This document shows, in pieces, positions 1 to 12,890 of a DNA stretch of 64,000 nucleotides (position 1 is its first letter; each line of letters starts with the position of its first letter). Position numbers and translations under genes: made by a program. Below the pieces are notes generated by a model that was not told where the DNA came from, made no database searches, and saw only the letters and a list, made by a program, of their open reading frames with translations. This stretch comes from Sphagnum compactum. Taxonomy: Eukaryota > Bryophyta > Sphagnopsida > Sphagnales. The stretch spans positions 3,038,001 through 3,102,000 of the forward strand of contig OZ234503.1 of NCBI GenBank assembly GCA_965153455.1, read 5' to 3'.

Positions 1-914
1 AATTATTCACAGAAGTGGAAGTTGGAAGTTGTGCATTGGGATACTACACACACAAGTTACAATCCAGGCATGTGTGAAAATGTGGACCAAGTCATAAGAA
101 TCCAGCACCATACAAATACAGTATTCTCTTTCTGTGTAGATTGAAACCCTTCCGTCATAAGCCATTTGGTCTCCCACAAGCTTCTAAAAGCCCTTCTACC
201 TCAAAACTTCCAAAACTATTGAAAAATGTCTTTGCATTCATGGGGTGCTATATTTGCACAATGTTGGAGGGTTGTTTTGTTTGCCTCTTCCATTGTCTTC
301 TATGGGATTGCTTATCCCCATGGCAATGATAGCTTCCCAAAGTGTTGTAAAGTCTTGGTAGATTGGTTACACTGTTGCATTTCCCAAAAACCAACAAGAC
401 ATTGACCCAGAGGGATCTCCCATGGACATTGATGATAACCAACAAGACATTGATACTCTCTCCAGATATTGTTATTCAGTTTGGTGTGGCAAATCTATTA
501 GAAAAGCAATTTTTGGCTGTCAAAGGTTGACATAATTATGTTTTATGCCATGATGAGCTCTCGTGCACCAATATTTTTTTCTGGTGGCTAATCATATAAG
601 TAGCCTATAGAGTTTAACAAGCCTCCAATCCTTTAGATGATGAAAAGCACAAGAGGCTAGAGGAGATCAGGACAGACACTCTCACAACACGGACAACAAA
701 TGTTGAATGGTTCCTGCACTGGATAGCATCACCCAAGATGACAACTTTTTTGTTTGTTTTCGGCACAAATGGAAGAGATGACAACTTTCAGGCAAAATAA
801 AAGCTGAAAAGCCAATTTGTTCGGATGGGTTTCAGCTGCTCTGCAGGGTCTCCCCTGTCAAGTCTCAGCATGCACTCAAAGTGCCTTGATTTTTTTCTTT
901 TAAGTTTTGGGTGG
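1..914. other. Intergenic, nothing recognised
   Basis: AT-rich DNA with only short chance reading frames. No splice-linked coding frame, RNA gene or transposon terminus was recognised. Confidence 0.5.
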
Positions 915-1125
915 GTGGGGGAGAGGAATTTTTCATTTGTTCCCAACATGTTCCCTTCAAGTTCCCAATGGGTTCCCATCAGGTTCTCAATATTTTCCGT
1001 AGGTTCCCAATGTGTTCCTCAAGGGTGTTCCCAATAGCACCTCACTTTAATCCCATATGTTTTGCCCAAAGTCCTCCCCTTCTCACCTATATAGGTGGGC
1101 CAAGTGAGAGGCACTCCATCTTTCC
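915..1125 (+). repeat. GTTCCCA-rich degenerate repeat, copy 1
   Basis: The words GTTCCCA, GGTTCCCA and TGTTCCC recur at irregular 10-24 base spacing from about 937 to 1,035. They are followed by a segment with CCCATATGTTTTGCCCAA, AAAGTCCTCC and CCTATATAGGTGGGCC. The same order of words recurs at 60,430-60,640, so this is a dispersed repeat and not a gene. Reading frames across it are by-products of the repeat. Confidence 0.6.
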
Positions 1126-2975
1126 CTAGAATCTCCTATTTTGGGGAGCCTCCATAGTTTCAACCTTTTTTTTGAAATGGGCCAATCAAATTGGCTCATT
1201 GCATATAAACAAAATTGGACTTCTCAGGCACCACCAACTAATAAGTACGGCAGAGTAAGAATAGGTAGGGTGTTTTTAGGAAGGGCTATTAGTGCAGACC
1301 AAAAACAGTGGCAGCCAATTTTAGGAAAAGAATTTCCATGCAACCAATGAGAAGTCGAGTAATGGAGTTAAGGGGCCTCCCTTTTTTCCTTGTGGGTGGG
1401 GAGAGATATAATCAAATCTTCCATTTTCGAGGTATGGTGTAGTCCAGTGCTTTTTTCATTTCCTCTATCTTTTGTTGTAGCATGGTTAGTGAGTGCCCCC
1501 AAGAAATCTTTAGCATTAAATGGTGACATGTTTCTGAAACTTGTCCAAATTTTTAAAAACTAACAAAACAACTTTGCTTAAACTTAAAACCCTCTTCAAA
1601 ATGTGCCAAAAACTTTCCCCAAGTTGCTTTCCAAAAATTTGATCAAATTTTCCTCTAAGAATAAGGAATATGTGACGATTTAATCCCATTTCAGTTTATT
1701 TTCATCACTTTGCAAATATTTCACACAGAAAAAAGGGGGGTGGGAGTCCCATCTTATTTTCCCTTGGACTTTTGAATCATATAGCATCATTTTCAAATTT
1801 CAAACCTCACAAGAATGGAAGTCCCAACCAGTGTTCTCTAGGTTGAGGTCTAGGTACTTGGTTCACTCGGTCTTTCATGGAGAAAGACCCATTGTAAGAC
1901 CCACCCTGATGAGTGTAGCTGAGAAAACCCAATCTCAAGTTTAACTTGAGTTTCTTGACGGTCAATTGGATCAAGTAAAAGACTTGGCCTGATGGGTCTT
2001 AGGGTATTTTTTGCCTTGGGCTGGCACTTTATTTTTTTCCCTTCCCTCCCGACTCCCTCCTTGTGACTTTGTTTTTTTTCTCATCTCCTATTCATTGTGA
2101 GTTTTGCCATGAACATTAAAGACCAACTCACTTCTTGAACTTTTAATAATTTAAATGAGAATGAGTTAGAAGGATATGTTCTTTTGAAGAGAATCAAAAC
2201 TTTTTAAAAAATTCCTTGCCAAAAAATGCTTGTAGTTTTACAAAATTGGACCTAACCCAACCTTCAAACCAAAATCAATGGGTCTTGTAAAACTTAGAAC
2301 TGTCAACTCAAAGAACCAGCAATCTCAAAAAATTAACCCAACTTAAGAACGGATAGGTTTTATTTTTGAAAAATATTCCTTACACACTTAATTCATGTTG
2401 GGGATCCTCACCAGTGGACCTACCTGACTTGAGGAATTTGGGAGGAAAAAAAAAAATACCCTGGTGGCATTTGGGTTGGATTTTTTCATGTAATTGTTCA
2501 AATATTTACTTCAAAATCCATTTTTGACAATGGAAAGTCGTCAATACACGGTCATTTATAAACCCAAATACTAGTTCAAACTATTCCAATTTTACATTTG
2601 GCTTGAAAATTAACATGGGAAACTCCAATGATGTATTTGAGATTATAACGAGTTAAATTCAAATTTGGTTTCCCATTCAAATGATTATTTGCATCAATTG
2701 TACTAAATTCCTCTAGCTTTTGTTTCAAGAAATTTGTGCCTATTGTAGGCATAGCCAACCATAGTTTGATTACCTAGTAGTTAATGTATCGGTGCAACAT
2801 CACCACTTTACCCTGAAAGCCGATGTCAAACACAATTGATGGAACACAATCTTCCCATGCATGATTTCATTTCATCTTTACACCAAACAAGTCATGGTTC
2901 TCCTTGGTTTTTCTTGGAATACATTCATTCGGAGTTTCATGCCACTTAAAAGTAAAAGCTGCCACAAACGAAATC
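1126..2975. other. Intergenic, nothing recognised
   Basis: Low-GC DNA with many homopolymer runs. I see no gene, RNA or bounded mobile element. Confidence 0.45.
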
Positions 2976-3195
2976 CGGCAATCCCATTTGGCTGAAAAAC
3001 AAATCTTCAGGCTTACACACAACCCTATTCTACTGAACATTAAAAATAATAGTTCTTTTCTACCATTTCCATTGTTCTTCTAAAATTGTCGCAAACCTAC
3101 CAAACCCTATTACACATTTAACTGGTAGTTCATTCATGATAACTAAAAAACATTTCAGGCTATGAAATCCAGCAATTTCATTGGCCACAACATTC
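2976..3195 (+). repeat. Dispersed repeat A, copy 1
   Basis: This segment matches 50,870-51,100 in the same orientation. Shared blocks include ACAACCCTATT.T..TGAACA, TTTCTACCATTTYCATTG and TTCATTCAWRATAACTA, ending in a GCAATKTCATTGGC block. No coding potential is visible. It is probably a fragment of an old non-autonomous element. Confidence 0.6.
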
Positions 3196-6100
3196 TTTTG
3201 CACACCTGCACATAAGCCTATTCAGGTGTTGAATTAATTTTTTTTAATTATATTAATTCACCACACAAGTTCCAAAGCTGCCAAGATAGTATCATAGTGT
3301 ATTAGCATACAAAAGAATTAACATTCTTTTGACTCTAATTTTTTTGAAAAACTGGAACATAGTTAATAAAATCACAACAATTTTCAAGATTGATGGCCAG
3401 AATCATCACACAGAAGACAAAAGGAAGGCCAAAGAAAGGCCAAAAGACGCACAAGACGCACAACCTGCACAAACTAAAGAAGGGAGAGAGCTAAAACTAT
3501 CTCACCCGCAGCCCCTCTAGTATTAATTAGATGAAGAAGGCCAAGAATCAAACCTAGCGACCTTCGAGTGCTTTTATAATATTTTGACTGGATTTTTGAA
3601 ATTTTTGGTGGAAAGTGCTGAATTGTTTTCAAAAAATTCAACACAATCAAAAATAATTTAATTTATGCAGAGTAATACTATGATGAGTGAGAGAAGTAAG
3701 ATGGGCAGGTGATTAACTTTGAATTAAGTCAATCTTGGAATCACAATATTATGTGGTAACAAATATCACCCCCCCTTAAAATGAGTGGGATGAGAAAAGA
3801 ACACATGTGACCTCCTTGGCTGTGCAACTAATTTTTCAGTTTTATTTTTTTGGCTGCATGTGTGCTTTCTGAATGCTTTCATGCGGTTCTGGGAATTTCA
3901 ACATAGATTTGGGTGAAGTTTTGATCAAAGTGAATGAATTGGGCCTCTTGTTACAAAACTTTCATATTTGTCCTATGTTGGTATTGCATCCAAGGCTGAT
4001 TGTTGTCTGGTATTAGTAATGTTACAGGCCAAGTATATACATGATATTTCATAATGTCCCATACAGGTTGGTACTAATATAAGCTGGTATCACGTGAGTT
4101 CCTACTTGATTGGTTTGTCCTTCAATATTAGTACATATATCAATACTGTATACAATCTAGGTTGCAATCCATATAGTGATCCAACACTAGATTGCCCCAA
4201 TGAGGGTGGTGAGAATCATAAGCAGGTAAGAAGGGGTTAACTCTCGAAATTCATCCATGAATTTATTTAGGAGTCAACATCGGGATCGCGTTGAAGTTGT
4301 TGCTCCTTTCTAAGGGTCCTCACATTCATATTCACATTCCAAAACTTGAACAAGTTCATTCTTTCTTGAAGAATCACATTTTGGTTTGAACTTTACTTTA
4401 TGTATGTGAATTTTGAATTCAACACTTCAATTTGTAATCACATTTGTGGATAAATATATTGGACCAATTTTTTTACTAAGGCTTTGAATAGAGGTTAAAT
4501 GTTTTTGAAAAGGGCTTAGACAAGGTTAAAGGCTCATCAAAAATTACATATCTTCCAAGCACAAATTCTCTTTTTGAAAATGAATATATGAAAAAACCAC
4601 ATATTTTCCAAAAGATGCATATTTTTCAAGCATAGAAATTTTTTACTAACAACTACATATCTTCACATCTTTCCATACACCGCATGTTTGCTCTCTATCC
4701 AACAATGTTGGTGCAAGCCCCACCAGTGATAACATGCATTTAAACATCCAGTGCATCAAGTTTCAAAGAACACCTTGTCAAATCCTGTGGAAATAAATTC
4801 AAACCAATGCCCTTCAGATTGAAAGACTTGACAAAAGTTGCCTTTCACATTGAAGGCTTCCATGTGTGGCCCAAGAGGTATCTCGTGCACTGCTTGGACG
4901 CTTGCTTCAGAGGTATTGGTGTCCAAAGCACAAGCTTAACGACAATTGTATGAAATTGGTGCTGGATTGGTGATGTAAATGGTTAAGGACTTTTGGGGGA
5001 CTTTACAAATGGTGGCACATTTGATTAGGAAGATGATGGGGATGGACTTTACTATCTTCATGTGCTACTACTACTTTTTTGGTAGTTTCATGAATCACAG
5101 TGTTTATTGACCTTACTAAGTTGAGGTTTTTTTCCAAAAAAATGACGTTGTGAAAACCCTTGAAAGGTTTTGTTATCTCAACAAACTTAGAACCTACGTG
5201 AAACTAGCCCTAACAATACATTTCACCATATTAAATACATTCCCTTTTTGGGCCACATATGTGTTGGGGGTGAGTAGCAACAAATAGTAACATGGCCCAA
5301 TCCCACATGTGTATACACATACACATTGGGCAAATTTCACAATGCTTGTTTTCTGTGACCAGTGATATGATCAGAAGTGTAGTTGGAGATAATGAAAGCA
5401 AGAATAAGATTACTTAATAGGTTTGGATATGCAGTTTTTAAACTATCATATGCAAAAGTTGCTTATCATTATCAATATTGAAAGCAAAATTAAAATCTTT
5501 GACAATCTTCTAAGCTTCTAATTTATAACTAACAAATTGGTCACATGATACATCAAGGTATTAGCAATTTAGCATGCATCAAATTAACCACTTCTACTTA
5601 CAAATTAGGTGAATGCAATTATTAAATAGATTTGACAAATTAGGTCTTCAAATAGTTGACAAGCCCCCATATGACCAGCATTTCAACCCTTCCAATACTT
5701 AGCCTGGAAACTCACACAGCATGAACATACCATCCAGACTCCATAGTCTTCATCTTTTTGTCCTTTAGACAAGGGGGTTTGTTATTCACCTTCACAATTG
5801 TCATCTTGAGGACTATCCCGATCAATACCTGTACTTAGTTAGCTCTTTGGCCATCTTCAAATACAGCCTCTTTGATGGACAGTTTTTATTCTGAAACTTT
5901 CTGCCACTTTGAGGAGTTTCCATTCTGATGTTACCACTTCCCTATTTTCATTATATAGTTAGTTTCTTTCACAAAATCAAAGATTATACTCCTAGCCACA
6001 ACCATTGAGCCACAATATAATTTTTTCCTTGCCCTCCTCCATGTATTCTTGTCTTTATGTTTTGATGCTTGAAGTTGTTGGGTAACTTCAAAGTTCACAC

Positions 6101-6479
6101 ACCAGTTGGAATTGGGTCTTCTAAGCATGTCTTGGGTTTAATTTGGCCACTAAGAGGCCTCAATCAAGAAGGTGAAGGTACCAGAGTGTGTGTAAGCTGG
6201 TTCACGGTCCTGTAGGTTTAGGTGCTGCCCCCTTTAACAGCTCAATAGATCTCTACAATTGACGGACCTGCTGTAAATTTTAGTGTTTGCCTCATCCTTC
6301 TGGGTGGTGTGCAGCAGCAGCCTTTTATTTTGTGGGAAATTTCACACTGTTGTGAGAAAATTTTGACAGTTTTTTCGGTTGCAAAGTCATTGGTTTTCTA
6401 TTTTTTAAAAGTCAAATTTCAAAAAAATCAACAGAACCTATAACGAATTTTCAGATTTCTCTATATATGCTTCAAGTAG
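3196..6479. other. Intergenic, nothing recognised
   Basis: AT-rich sequence with short frames only. No domain, splice pattern or terminal repeat was recognised. Confidence 0.45.
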
Positions 6480-6590
6480 GTAGCCAAAAATGTATAAGGA
6501 GGCAATAGCCAAAATTTGGCTAAATCAGCTTATGGATGATTGTCACCTCACCTACATCATAAAATTGAAAACAAAAAAACACACTGTTGT
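6480..6590 (+). repeat. Dispersed repeat B, copy 1
   Basis: The block with TAGCCAAAATTTGGCTAAAT, CTTATGGATGATT and ATTGAAAACAAAAAAACACA resembles 50,695-50,775, which has TAGCCAAATGTGACTAAAT, CTTATGGACGATT and ATTGAAAAAAAAACACA. At the second locus it lies just upstream of repeat A, so A and B may be parts of one older element. Confidence 0.5.
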
Positions 6591-7599
6591 ACACTGCAGA
6601 GCAGCCAGCTCCAGATTTTGTAGAGCATTTTGACAGGGAAGATAACAAAACATTTTTTTGAAAAAGAAAGAAAAGAGAAGAAAAAAGTGTCTTGATAAGC
6701 TATAATGTTTTGAACTGAAAAAGGGGAGATAGGCGTGGAATTTCCAACCTAATTTGTACTACCGAATGTTGCAGTCTGTTGGGAGTGAGAGAAAAAAGCA
6801 CCAAAAATGTTTTAATTTCGTCGGCAAGTACAAGAAGACCCCACACTTCCTGCAAACAAAAGGCCAAAAACATTCTCGATGCTTTCTTTATTAAGGAATA
6901 ATAGTAATAAGCACACACACTGCCTAAGGAATAACTTACAACATTCTCTCTCATTTTAAAATTAGAGGGTTGATATTAGAAAGGCTAATACCCCCTGTTG
7001 CAATCCAAGCAGCAAAATACCCTACCCCCCTCCCAAAACAAAACAAAAATCCCACTTTCTTCTACATTTCATCAGACTTTTTGTGATTCGAAATTTTGCC
7101 AAAATGTGAAAAATTAATCATAATTAAAATAGAATATTCTTTCACAATATGCACATTTTTCTGAAAAAAAACGACAAATTTCAAAGAAAAAATGGAAAAA
7201 TATTCACCACATTTGAACCCTGATTTTAATTTTATTTTCATTTTTAGCTTTTTTTTTACTATTTATATATTAGATAGGTTTGGAAAACTTGTCACCATTT
7301 AATGCTAAAAAAATGCATCTTCCCATGCTAGTGCATGACACCACATCAGAAAATTGAAAAAAAAACATATTTCACAGATGTTTTCTGTACAATGGGTCTA
7401 TATTTTTCCCTTTCAAAATTTCAATAGAAGAGATTTAACCAATTAATTAATCGTTATACAAAACTTGGAAGCTCATATTGACATCTTTTTTTTCCTAGTG
7501 TTTTTTCAACTTAGGAGGACTTCAAACAGTAGTTGAGAGTTCCTGGACCATGAAATTAAAAAAATCACTGATTGGAGGAAAATGCTGTGGTTGCCCAAG

Positions 7600-8221
7600 T
7601 TAGGGTCAGTTTCCACATTGACAAAATGAATGATTTACTTTTTTCAAAAAAATTAATTCTTTTTAATTTTGAAAAAAATAATTCCATCGTCTACTATAAT
7701 ATAATGATATGAGTAGTGAAATTATTGAGAGTGTAGCCTATGATAATCATGATGATTTTCAACATGTCAAAAGGACTTAGCCAAATCTGGCTACAAATGG
7801 GCAAAAGCCAAACACCAGGCAGGCCAGGGGGGAAACCCAAACCTAGCAAAAGGCCTAACAAACTACCAAAGGAAACTACATTTCTTAAGCATGTGGTATG
7901 TATGACCATTTAATATTCCTCCCCTCCCTAGCAAAGAGAGCATGATGAGGGCACCAAGTCTTATCAAAGTTTTCAAATACCTTACCCTAAGGCGAGATTC
8001 GTCATCAAATAATCTTCAAAAATAGTGAAATGAAATTTTGTGAGAATATGAAGTTAACATGTTGAAAATCATCATAATTATCATAAATTACACAGTGAAT
8101 AATTTCACTACTCATATCACAAAATCATAGTAGATGATGGAAAGTTTTATAATTTCAAAATAAAAAATGAATTCATTTTTTGAAAAAAAAAATTTTGTTT
8201 TGTCAATGTGGAAAAACTAAC
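7600..8221. repeat. Foldback (inverted-repeat) element
   Basis: An imperfect inverted repeat. The left arm is about 7,600-7,767, from AGGGTCAGTTTCCACATTG to GATGATTTTCAACATGT. The right arm is about 8,057-8,221, from ACATGTTGAAAATCATCAT to GTCAATGTGGAAAAACTAA. The arms are about 165 bases with scattered mismatches and the loop is about 290 bases. Both arms share a TACTATRAT...ATATGAGTAGTGAAATTATT core. A single-armed relative lies at 59,153-59,320. It may be a MITE-like foldback element or two head-to-head insertions; I found no clear target duplication. Confidence 0.6.
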
Positions 8222-9918
8222 TATAGACTATAGTAAATTCTTCTCAACAAATGGCGTATTCTTGATCTCTCTCAAAGTCCTATCCTATGAACCATCCCAT
8301 TTGCATCCCACAAGATTGTTATGTTCTCACCTACAATAGTTGAAGGTTAAGTTGTTCCTTTCAATCCATATAAACCAAATAGTGACCTTACACAATAAAG
8401 TCCAAACAACATTACATCTATAAAATATTTTAGGCAATCTCTTGTTGGGTAGATGCAAGCTATAGTGGCTCACTTTTGTGACAAAACGATGTTTTTTGAA
8501 TGGGTACCCTTTATTCAAATGCATATGGTGATTAATATATTTTTAAATCTACTAATTGAAACTTGGATGTAAACTAACAACTTCATTATGAAGTTCATTA
8601 TGAAGAGAACTATGTGGTTATGTATTGATAAAACATTCATTTGTTAGTATTAATAGATTTTTGAAATCGAAAAATATGAATTGGTTGTTTGACTAGAACA
8701 TCACAAAATGAAAAATATAGATTGATATACATTCCAAATTTGTTATTGGGACTTAATATATAATGTAATACAAGATGATAAACTCATATAAGGAATCTTT
8801 TTTTTGAAAACCTTAATTGTTTAATAGTTAAAGATTTTTAAATAGTTAAAATTCGATCATATTTTCATAAGTTCATATGAGTTACCATTTTTAAATTTTT
8901 TTCAAATTTTTTGTCCTAAAAACATATTTTTTGAAAGTTTTAGATGAAGCATTATTCTTTTAGACTTTGTGGGTTTTCTTTTTATAACTTCTAATTTTAA
9001 AAAAGACATCAACTACATTACATACAAGTTTTCACATAGATTTGGGAAGGTTTATAGGTGATCAAACATGTATTATTCAAAGAATAAGGACCTTAGTGCA
9101 CGTAGGAGTAATTTCGGCATGCCCATTAGCTGCATCCCAGCTTCCTCTCCTTTTTCCACAATTGCCCTCGACCTTACCAGCAATCCTACAACTATGTCAC
9201 CCAAAAAGAAGGAGAGATGATTTTTGGTGTGGAAATCCCTAACATTGTGAATACAAACTCAATAAGATTTGTTAAAATTTTCAGAAATAGAAAGAAGTTT
9301 ACAATAGGTATGGTTTTTAACCCTAAATCCTTCCAATTAGACAAATCTTGTTATTCTAGTTCTATGGACTTCAAGGGATCATATCTCTCTTGATTTCCTT
9401 TCAAGGAACCAACTGATTGTTAATGAATGTGGCAACTCATCCTTCAACAACAGAATCCCCAGAATTGCAACCCCAACATCATTACATGGTTTCTCTTAAA
9501 AGGTGGACAAAGACTAGGAACAAAACAAGTGGGTGTGATCTTGTACACTTCATAGTATCCTCTTATTCCAAAATCCCCAAAGCAGGTACTTTCTTCTCAG
9601 AATGACCACATTGCACATTCATGTTAAGACCCCCAAACTATCAAAGATGATCATGCCACAACAATCCATTCCTGAAATCCTAGATTCATTCATCATTTCC
9701 CTTACTCTAATCCCTATAATGTAAATGTTAGACCTCCTAATTTCTTCCTCACGCTTTTGGCACAACAGAAGATCAGCATCAGGTTTGTGAGAAGCAGAAA
9801 TCTAAAGAGACTTATGTCCCCAACTGATTACTATGAAATTCCAAACCAACTCCACACATCCTAACTAGCAAAAACAAGAACTTAGCTTCTCCCCATTTGC
9901 CAAAAAATTTCATTCTCT
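8222..9918. other. Intergenic, nothing recognised
   Basis: AT-rich DNA with no supported gene. Frames on either strand are short and interrupted. Confidence 0.45.
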
Positions 9919-10053
9919 TCAGCTAGCTTCATATAACTTTTTCTTCTCCACATCCCTTTGCTCCCCTGAAAGCTCCGCACCAATCCCCTCCGAGAATCGT
10001 GATTCACACTATTCATAAAGAGTATCCATTGAGTAGCCAGGATCGCGCTCCAT
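9919..10053 (-). pseudogene. Possible decayed coding fragment, unknown
   Basis: Read on the minus strand, a GC-richer island gives a protein-like frame beginning MERDPGYSMDTLYE. A TAG stop follows, then about 28 further codons rich in Glu and Lys (SGEQRDVEKKKLYEA) before a TGA. Composition and the single interrupting stop suggest an old coding exon. I recognise no family, and chance remains possible. Confidence 0.25.
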
Positions 10054-11508
10054 CACCGAAACCAACTCACCAAAGCCACTTCACAATAACCTACAAAACA
10101 ACAAACCAAGCCAAAAACATAAAAACAAGAAATTGAAAATTTTGGCATCCTTGAAACACCACGGTTTCGACAACTTTGCCACAAAATTGAATCAGGGTTT
10201 CTACTTTCATCCATAGAAAATGTTTGACACTGTTTTTAGGTCGCACTGTTCACATGAACCTCAACTTGCCAGGATCTACAGAATCCGCTCATAAGCAATA
10301 TGTCACAACATGCAACACTAATACTATAGCTAATCACCTGCAACAAGCATTCTCTAACCCTATTGTGCTTGATGCACACACCTTGGACTTGCAAGCAAGT
10401 TTCTTCAAGTTCAATTTTACAACCAAGAATTGTTCTTCCTCCATACTTTCCCATTTGATGTGCAATCAAAACTTGGAAAGAATTCAAGATGTGGTATATA
10501 TGTAGTGGATTGGTAGCTAGTTTTCATGAATAGAGTTGAAATTTTTGTTCTGTTAGGCACCCCATCAAGAATTACATGTGCATATTTATTTGGTCAAATA
10601 TTTATATATGCAATTTAATTTATGTGAAATGCATGCATTTTGGTTGTGTTGTTTGAACTTTGGATGCTTGCATTATGAATGTTTGGTTTATGTTAGAATA
10701 CATCAAATATTCATGTTTCAATGTAAGTAAATCTATGGACTTGGTTTATATATTTGTTAATGTATGTTACTGTGCGCACTAAATGTTTTTATACCACGTT
10801 TATTGTTGTTCAACATCATCTTTCTTGTAGTGGGCTAAATTTTTTTAGCAACAAGGTTTGAAACCCTTAAAATATTTGAGAATTTAAAAAGTATGCATTT
10901 TATGTTTTGATCGGTGTTCACTAGAATGTTTTCATTTAGAGTCATATGATGAATTTATTACAAGACTTTGCTTATGCAAATTAGGGGGTTTAATTTGTAT
11001 GATCCTCATTGTTTTTATGTGTGCAAGGTCTATGTGTATGCAAGTATGGAGTTGTGTACCAAAAAAACATGAGGTGATTTACTTTTGACACATGAGAGCA
11101 ACTCCACCCATACCTTTATTGTGGGCCTGTAATAAAATAGTAATATTGATCACATTCAAGATAGTGTACCTATTACCGTAGTACCTGAACAATTTCGGCA
11201 ACAAACTGCCAAATAATTAATTAAATTCTAATTTTAACTTTGGCACTTGGTTTTTTAATTCTGAAATTTCAGCAGGTAATGGATATAATATAATAAACAA
11301 TCTCGCTTCACGATTGTGGAACAGTCTAGTGTGTCCAGCTGACAGTTGAACTTTTTGATTTGATTAAAATTTTGGCACAAATACTAAATAAAATCAAAAA
11401 TTCGAAAAAATTTGGCAAAAACGAGAAATAATTTAATTTACGCTGAATCCGTTGAGGTACTACAGTAACTGTGTCCCAATCCTCACGTGAAAAACGAGAC
11501 GACAACAG
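10054..11508. other. Intergenic, nothing recognised
   Basis: Contains overlapping frames on both strands at 10,224-10,505 with no recognisable motif, then AT-rich DNA. No supported gene. Confidence 0.4.
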
Positions 11509-11622
11509 GATATAAGACGAGACAGATAGTCAAACCCAATCACGTAGTCAACCAATCAAGATATAAGAGGAGAGAAATTCAAACCCAATCACGCGGGCCA
11601 GTGACAGAGTCGACCAATCAAG
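11509..11622 (+). repeat. Tandem duplication containing CCAAT words
   Basis: Two adjacent units (about 11,509-11,559 and 11,560-11,622) share GATATAAGASGAGA, then TCAAACCCAATCACG, then GTCRACCAATCAA. The second unit has about 11 extra bases. Each unit carries CCAATCA words. The function is unknown and it lies more than 1 kb upstream of the gene at 12,891. Confidence 0.6.
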
Positions 11623-12787
11623 AGCAGCCATTTGGATCTTGTCCAACCATAGAATCCTGTCGGCATTTACTGGAGTTAGTAGCTCTCCCTGCCATTAAAA
11701 AAATGTGGGATTCTCTAGAGGTCAGTTTACTAGGGCTGGGTGCGGCGAGCTGGAGCTGCTCTGAGGTGAATTTGAGCACCCGCACCAGTACTTTCACCTT
11801 CTTGAGTGGGGCCTCTTAAGTCACCAAATTAAACCCAAGAAATGTTAGCTTTGGACTCAACAAATCCTGATTTAGGCTGGTCAAGCTTGGGATATTCATA
11901 ATATTTAGAAACGATTTAGATGGATTTTGGGGCTTTTTTAAGTTTTTACCATGGTACCAGTGTGGTGGGTGGGTGCTGGTTCACCCCAGGCCAGCTCTGA
12001 GAAATGAAGTTAAATCACAGAGTTGAAACTAGCATACCATACCGACACTAATATTTTGGCACAAAATAAATAATTCACAAAGAAAGTTTAGTTGAAAAAA
12101 AGGGGAAACATTTTATCAATATTTGCTGAAATTGTTGAGCATGGAACTCCCGACATGTGAAATTTTATTTTATTGCCCCCGACCATTGGGTTACTACCGA
12201 TTACAAATACAAAACAAAGGTGTACTTTGGATAGTTGTTCCTCATAGGTTGGAATTTCTGGAAAATTCAATTTGAAACTGCCTAATCTCATTTTTAAAAA
12301 TAAAAAAATATTGGGCACAGAAGTGCTGAACAATATGCAAACTGAGCGGCCCTACTCTTTGAAGAGGTCAAGTGCAAAATGCGAACTTGGCCACCAATTT
12401 AGGTGGGACTTTACACGTGCCCACGGCAGGGAAGAAAGCGCACATGTTCCACATATCCCTGTGGGTGTCAGAGTCGTTGACGTCCCCCCGCAACGCGGGA
12501 GAACATTTTGGAAGCCGCAGCCTCCCCTGAAGAAGCTCTTTGCGGTTCTTCAGCTGGCGTGGATGCGCGTTAGAAGCGGAATGCTTCCTTCCGACAGTTG
12601 CCAGATCGATGCCTGCACTTATAATGCGGGGCCCACCACCGCATCATGGGCCAGTTTTTCTGCAATTTTTAGTCATCAGAAGATTTCAGTTTGCAAGCTC
12701 TGATCGGCCATAAGATTGCAGCAGGAAGAGTTCAACCACGGGCTGAGGAGTAGTTGCTGGTCGGAGTTGTGGATTAGGGTGTTGGGC

Positions 12788-12852
12788 GAGAGAGAGAGAG
12801 GAAGGGATCAGGGAGGAAGGAAGGGAGGGAGGGAAGGAAGGAAGGAGGGGGA
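12788..12852 (+). repeat. GA-rich purine tract in the 5' leader
   Basis: A run of GA dinucleotides passes into GGAA and GGGA tetranucleotides, almost purely purine, ending 38 bases before the proposed start codon at 12,891. Such tracts are common in plant 5' untranslated regions and core promoters. Here it supports a promoter or leader of the following gene. The transcription start cannot be fixed; an ATAAT-containing stretch near 12,620 is a weak TATA candidate. Confidence 0.55.
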
Positions 12853-12890
12853 ATTCGTTTGTAGCTTGAGCTTTTCTTGAAGTGTTAGCA

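Noticed and set aside
12272-12703. 143-codon + frame just upstream of the gene at 12,891
   Set aside because: No motif, starts in AT-rich DNA and ends in the promoter/leader region; it does not join by splice sites to the next gene.
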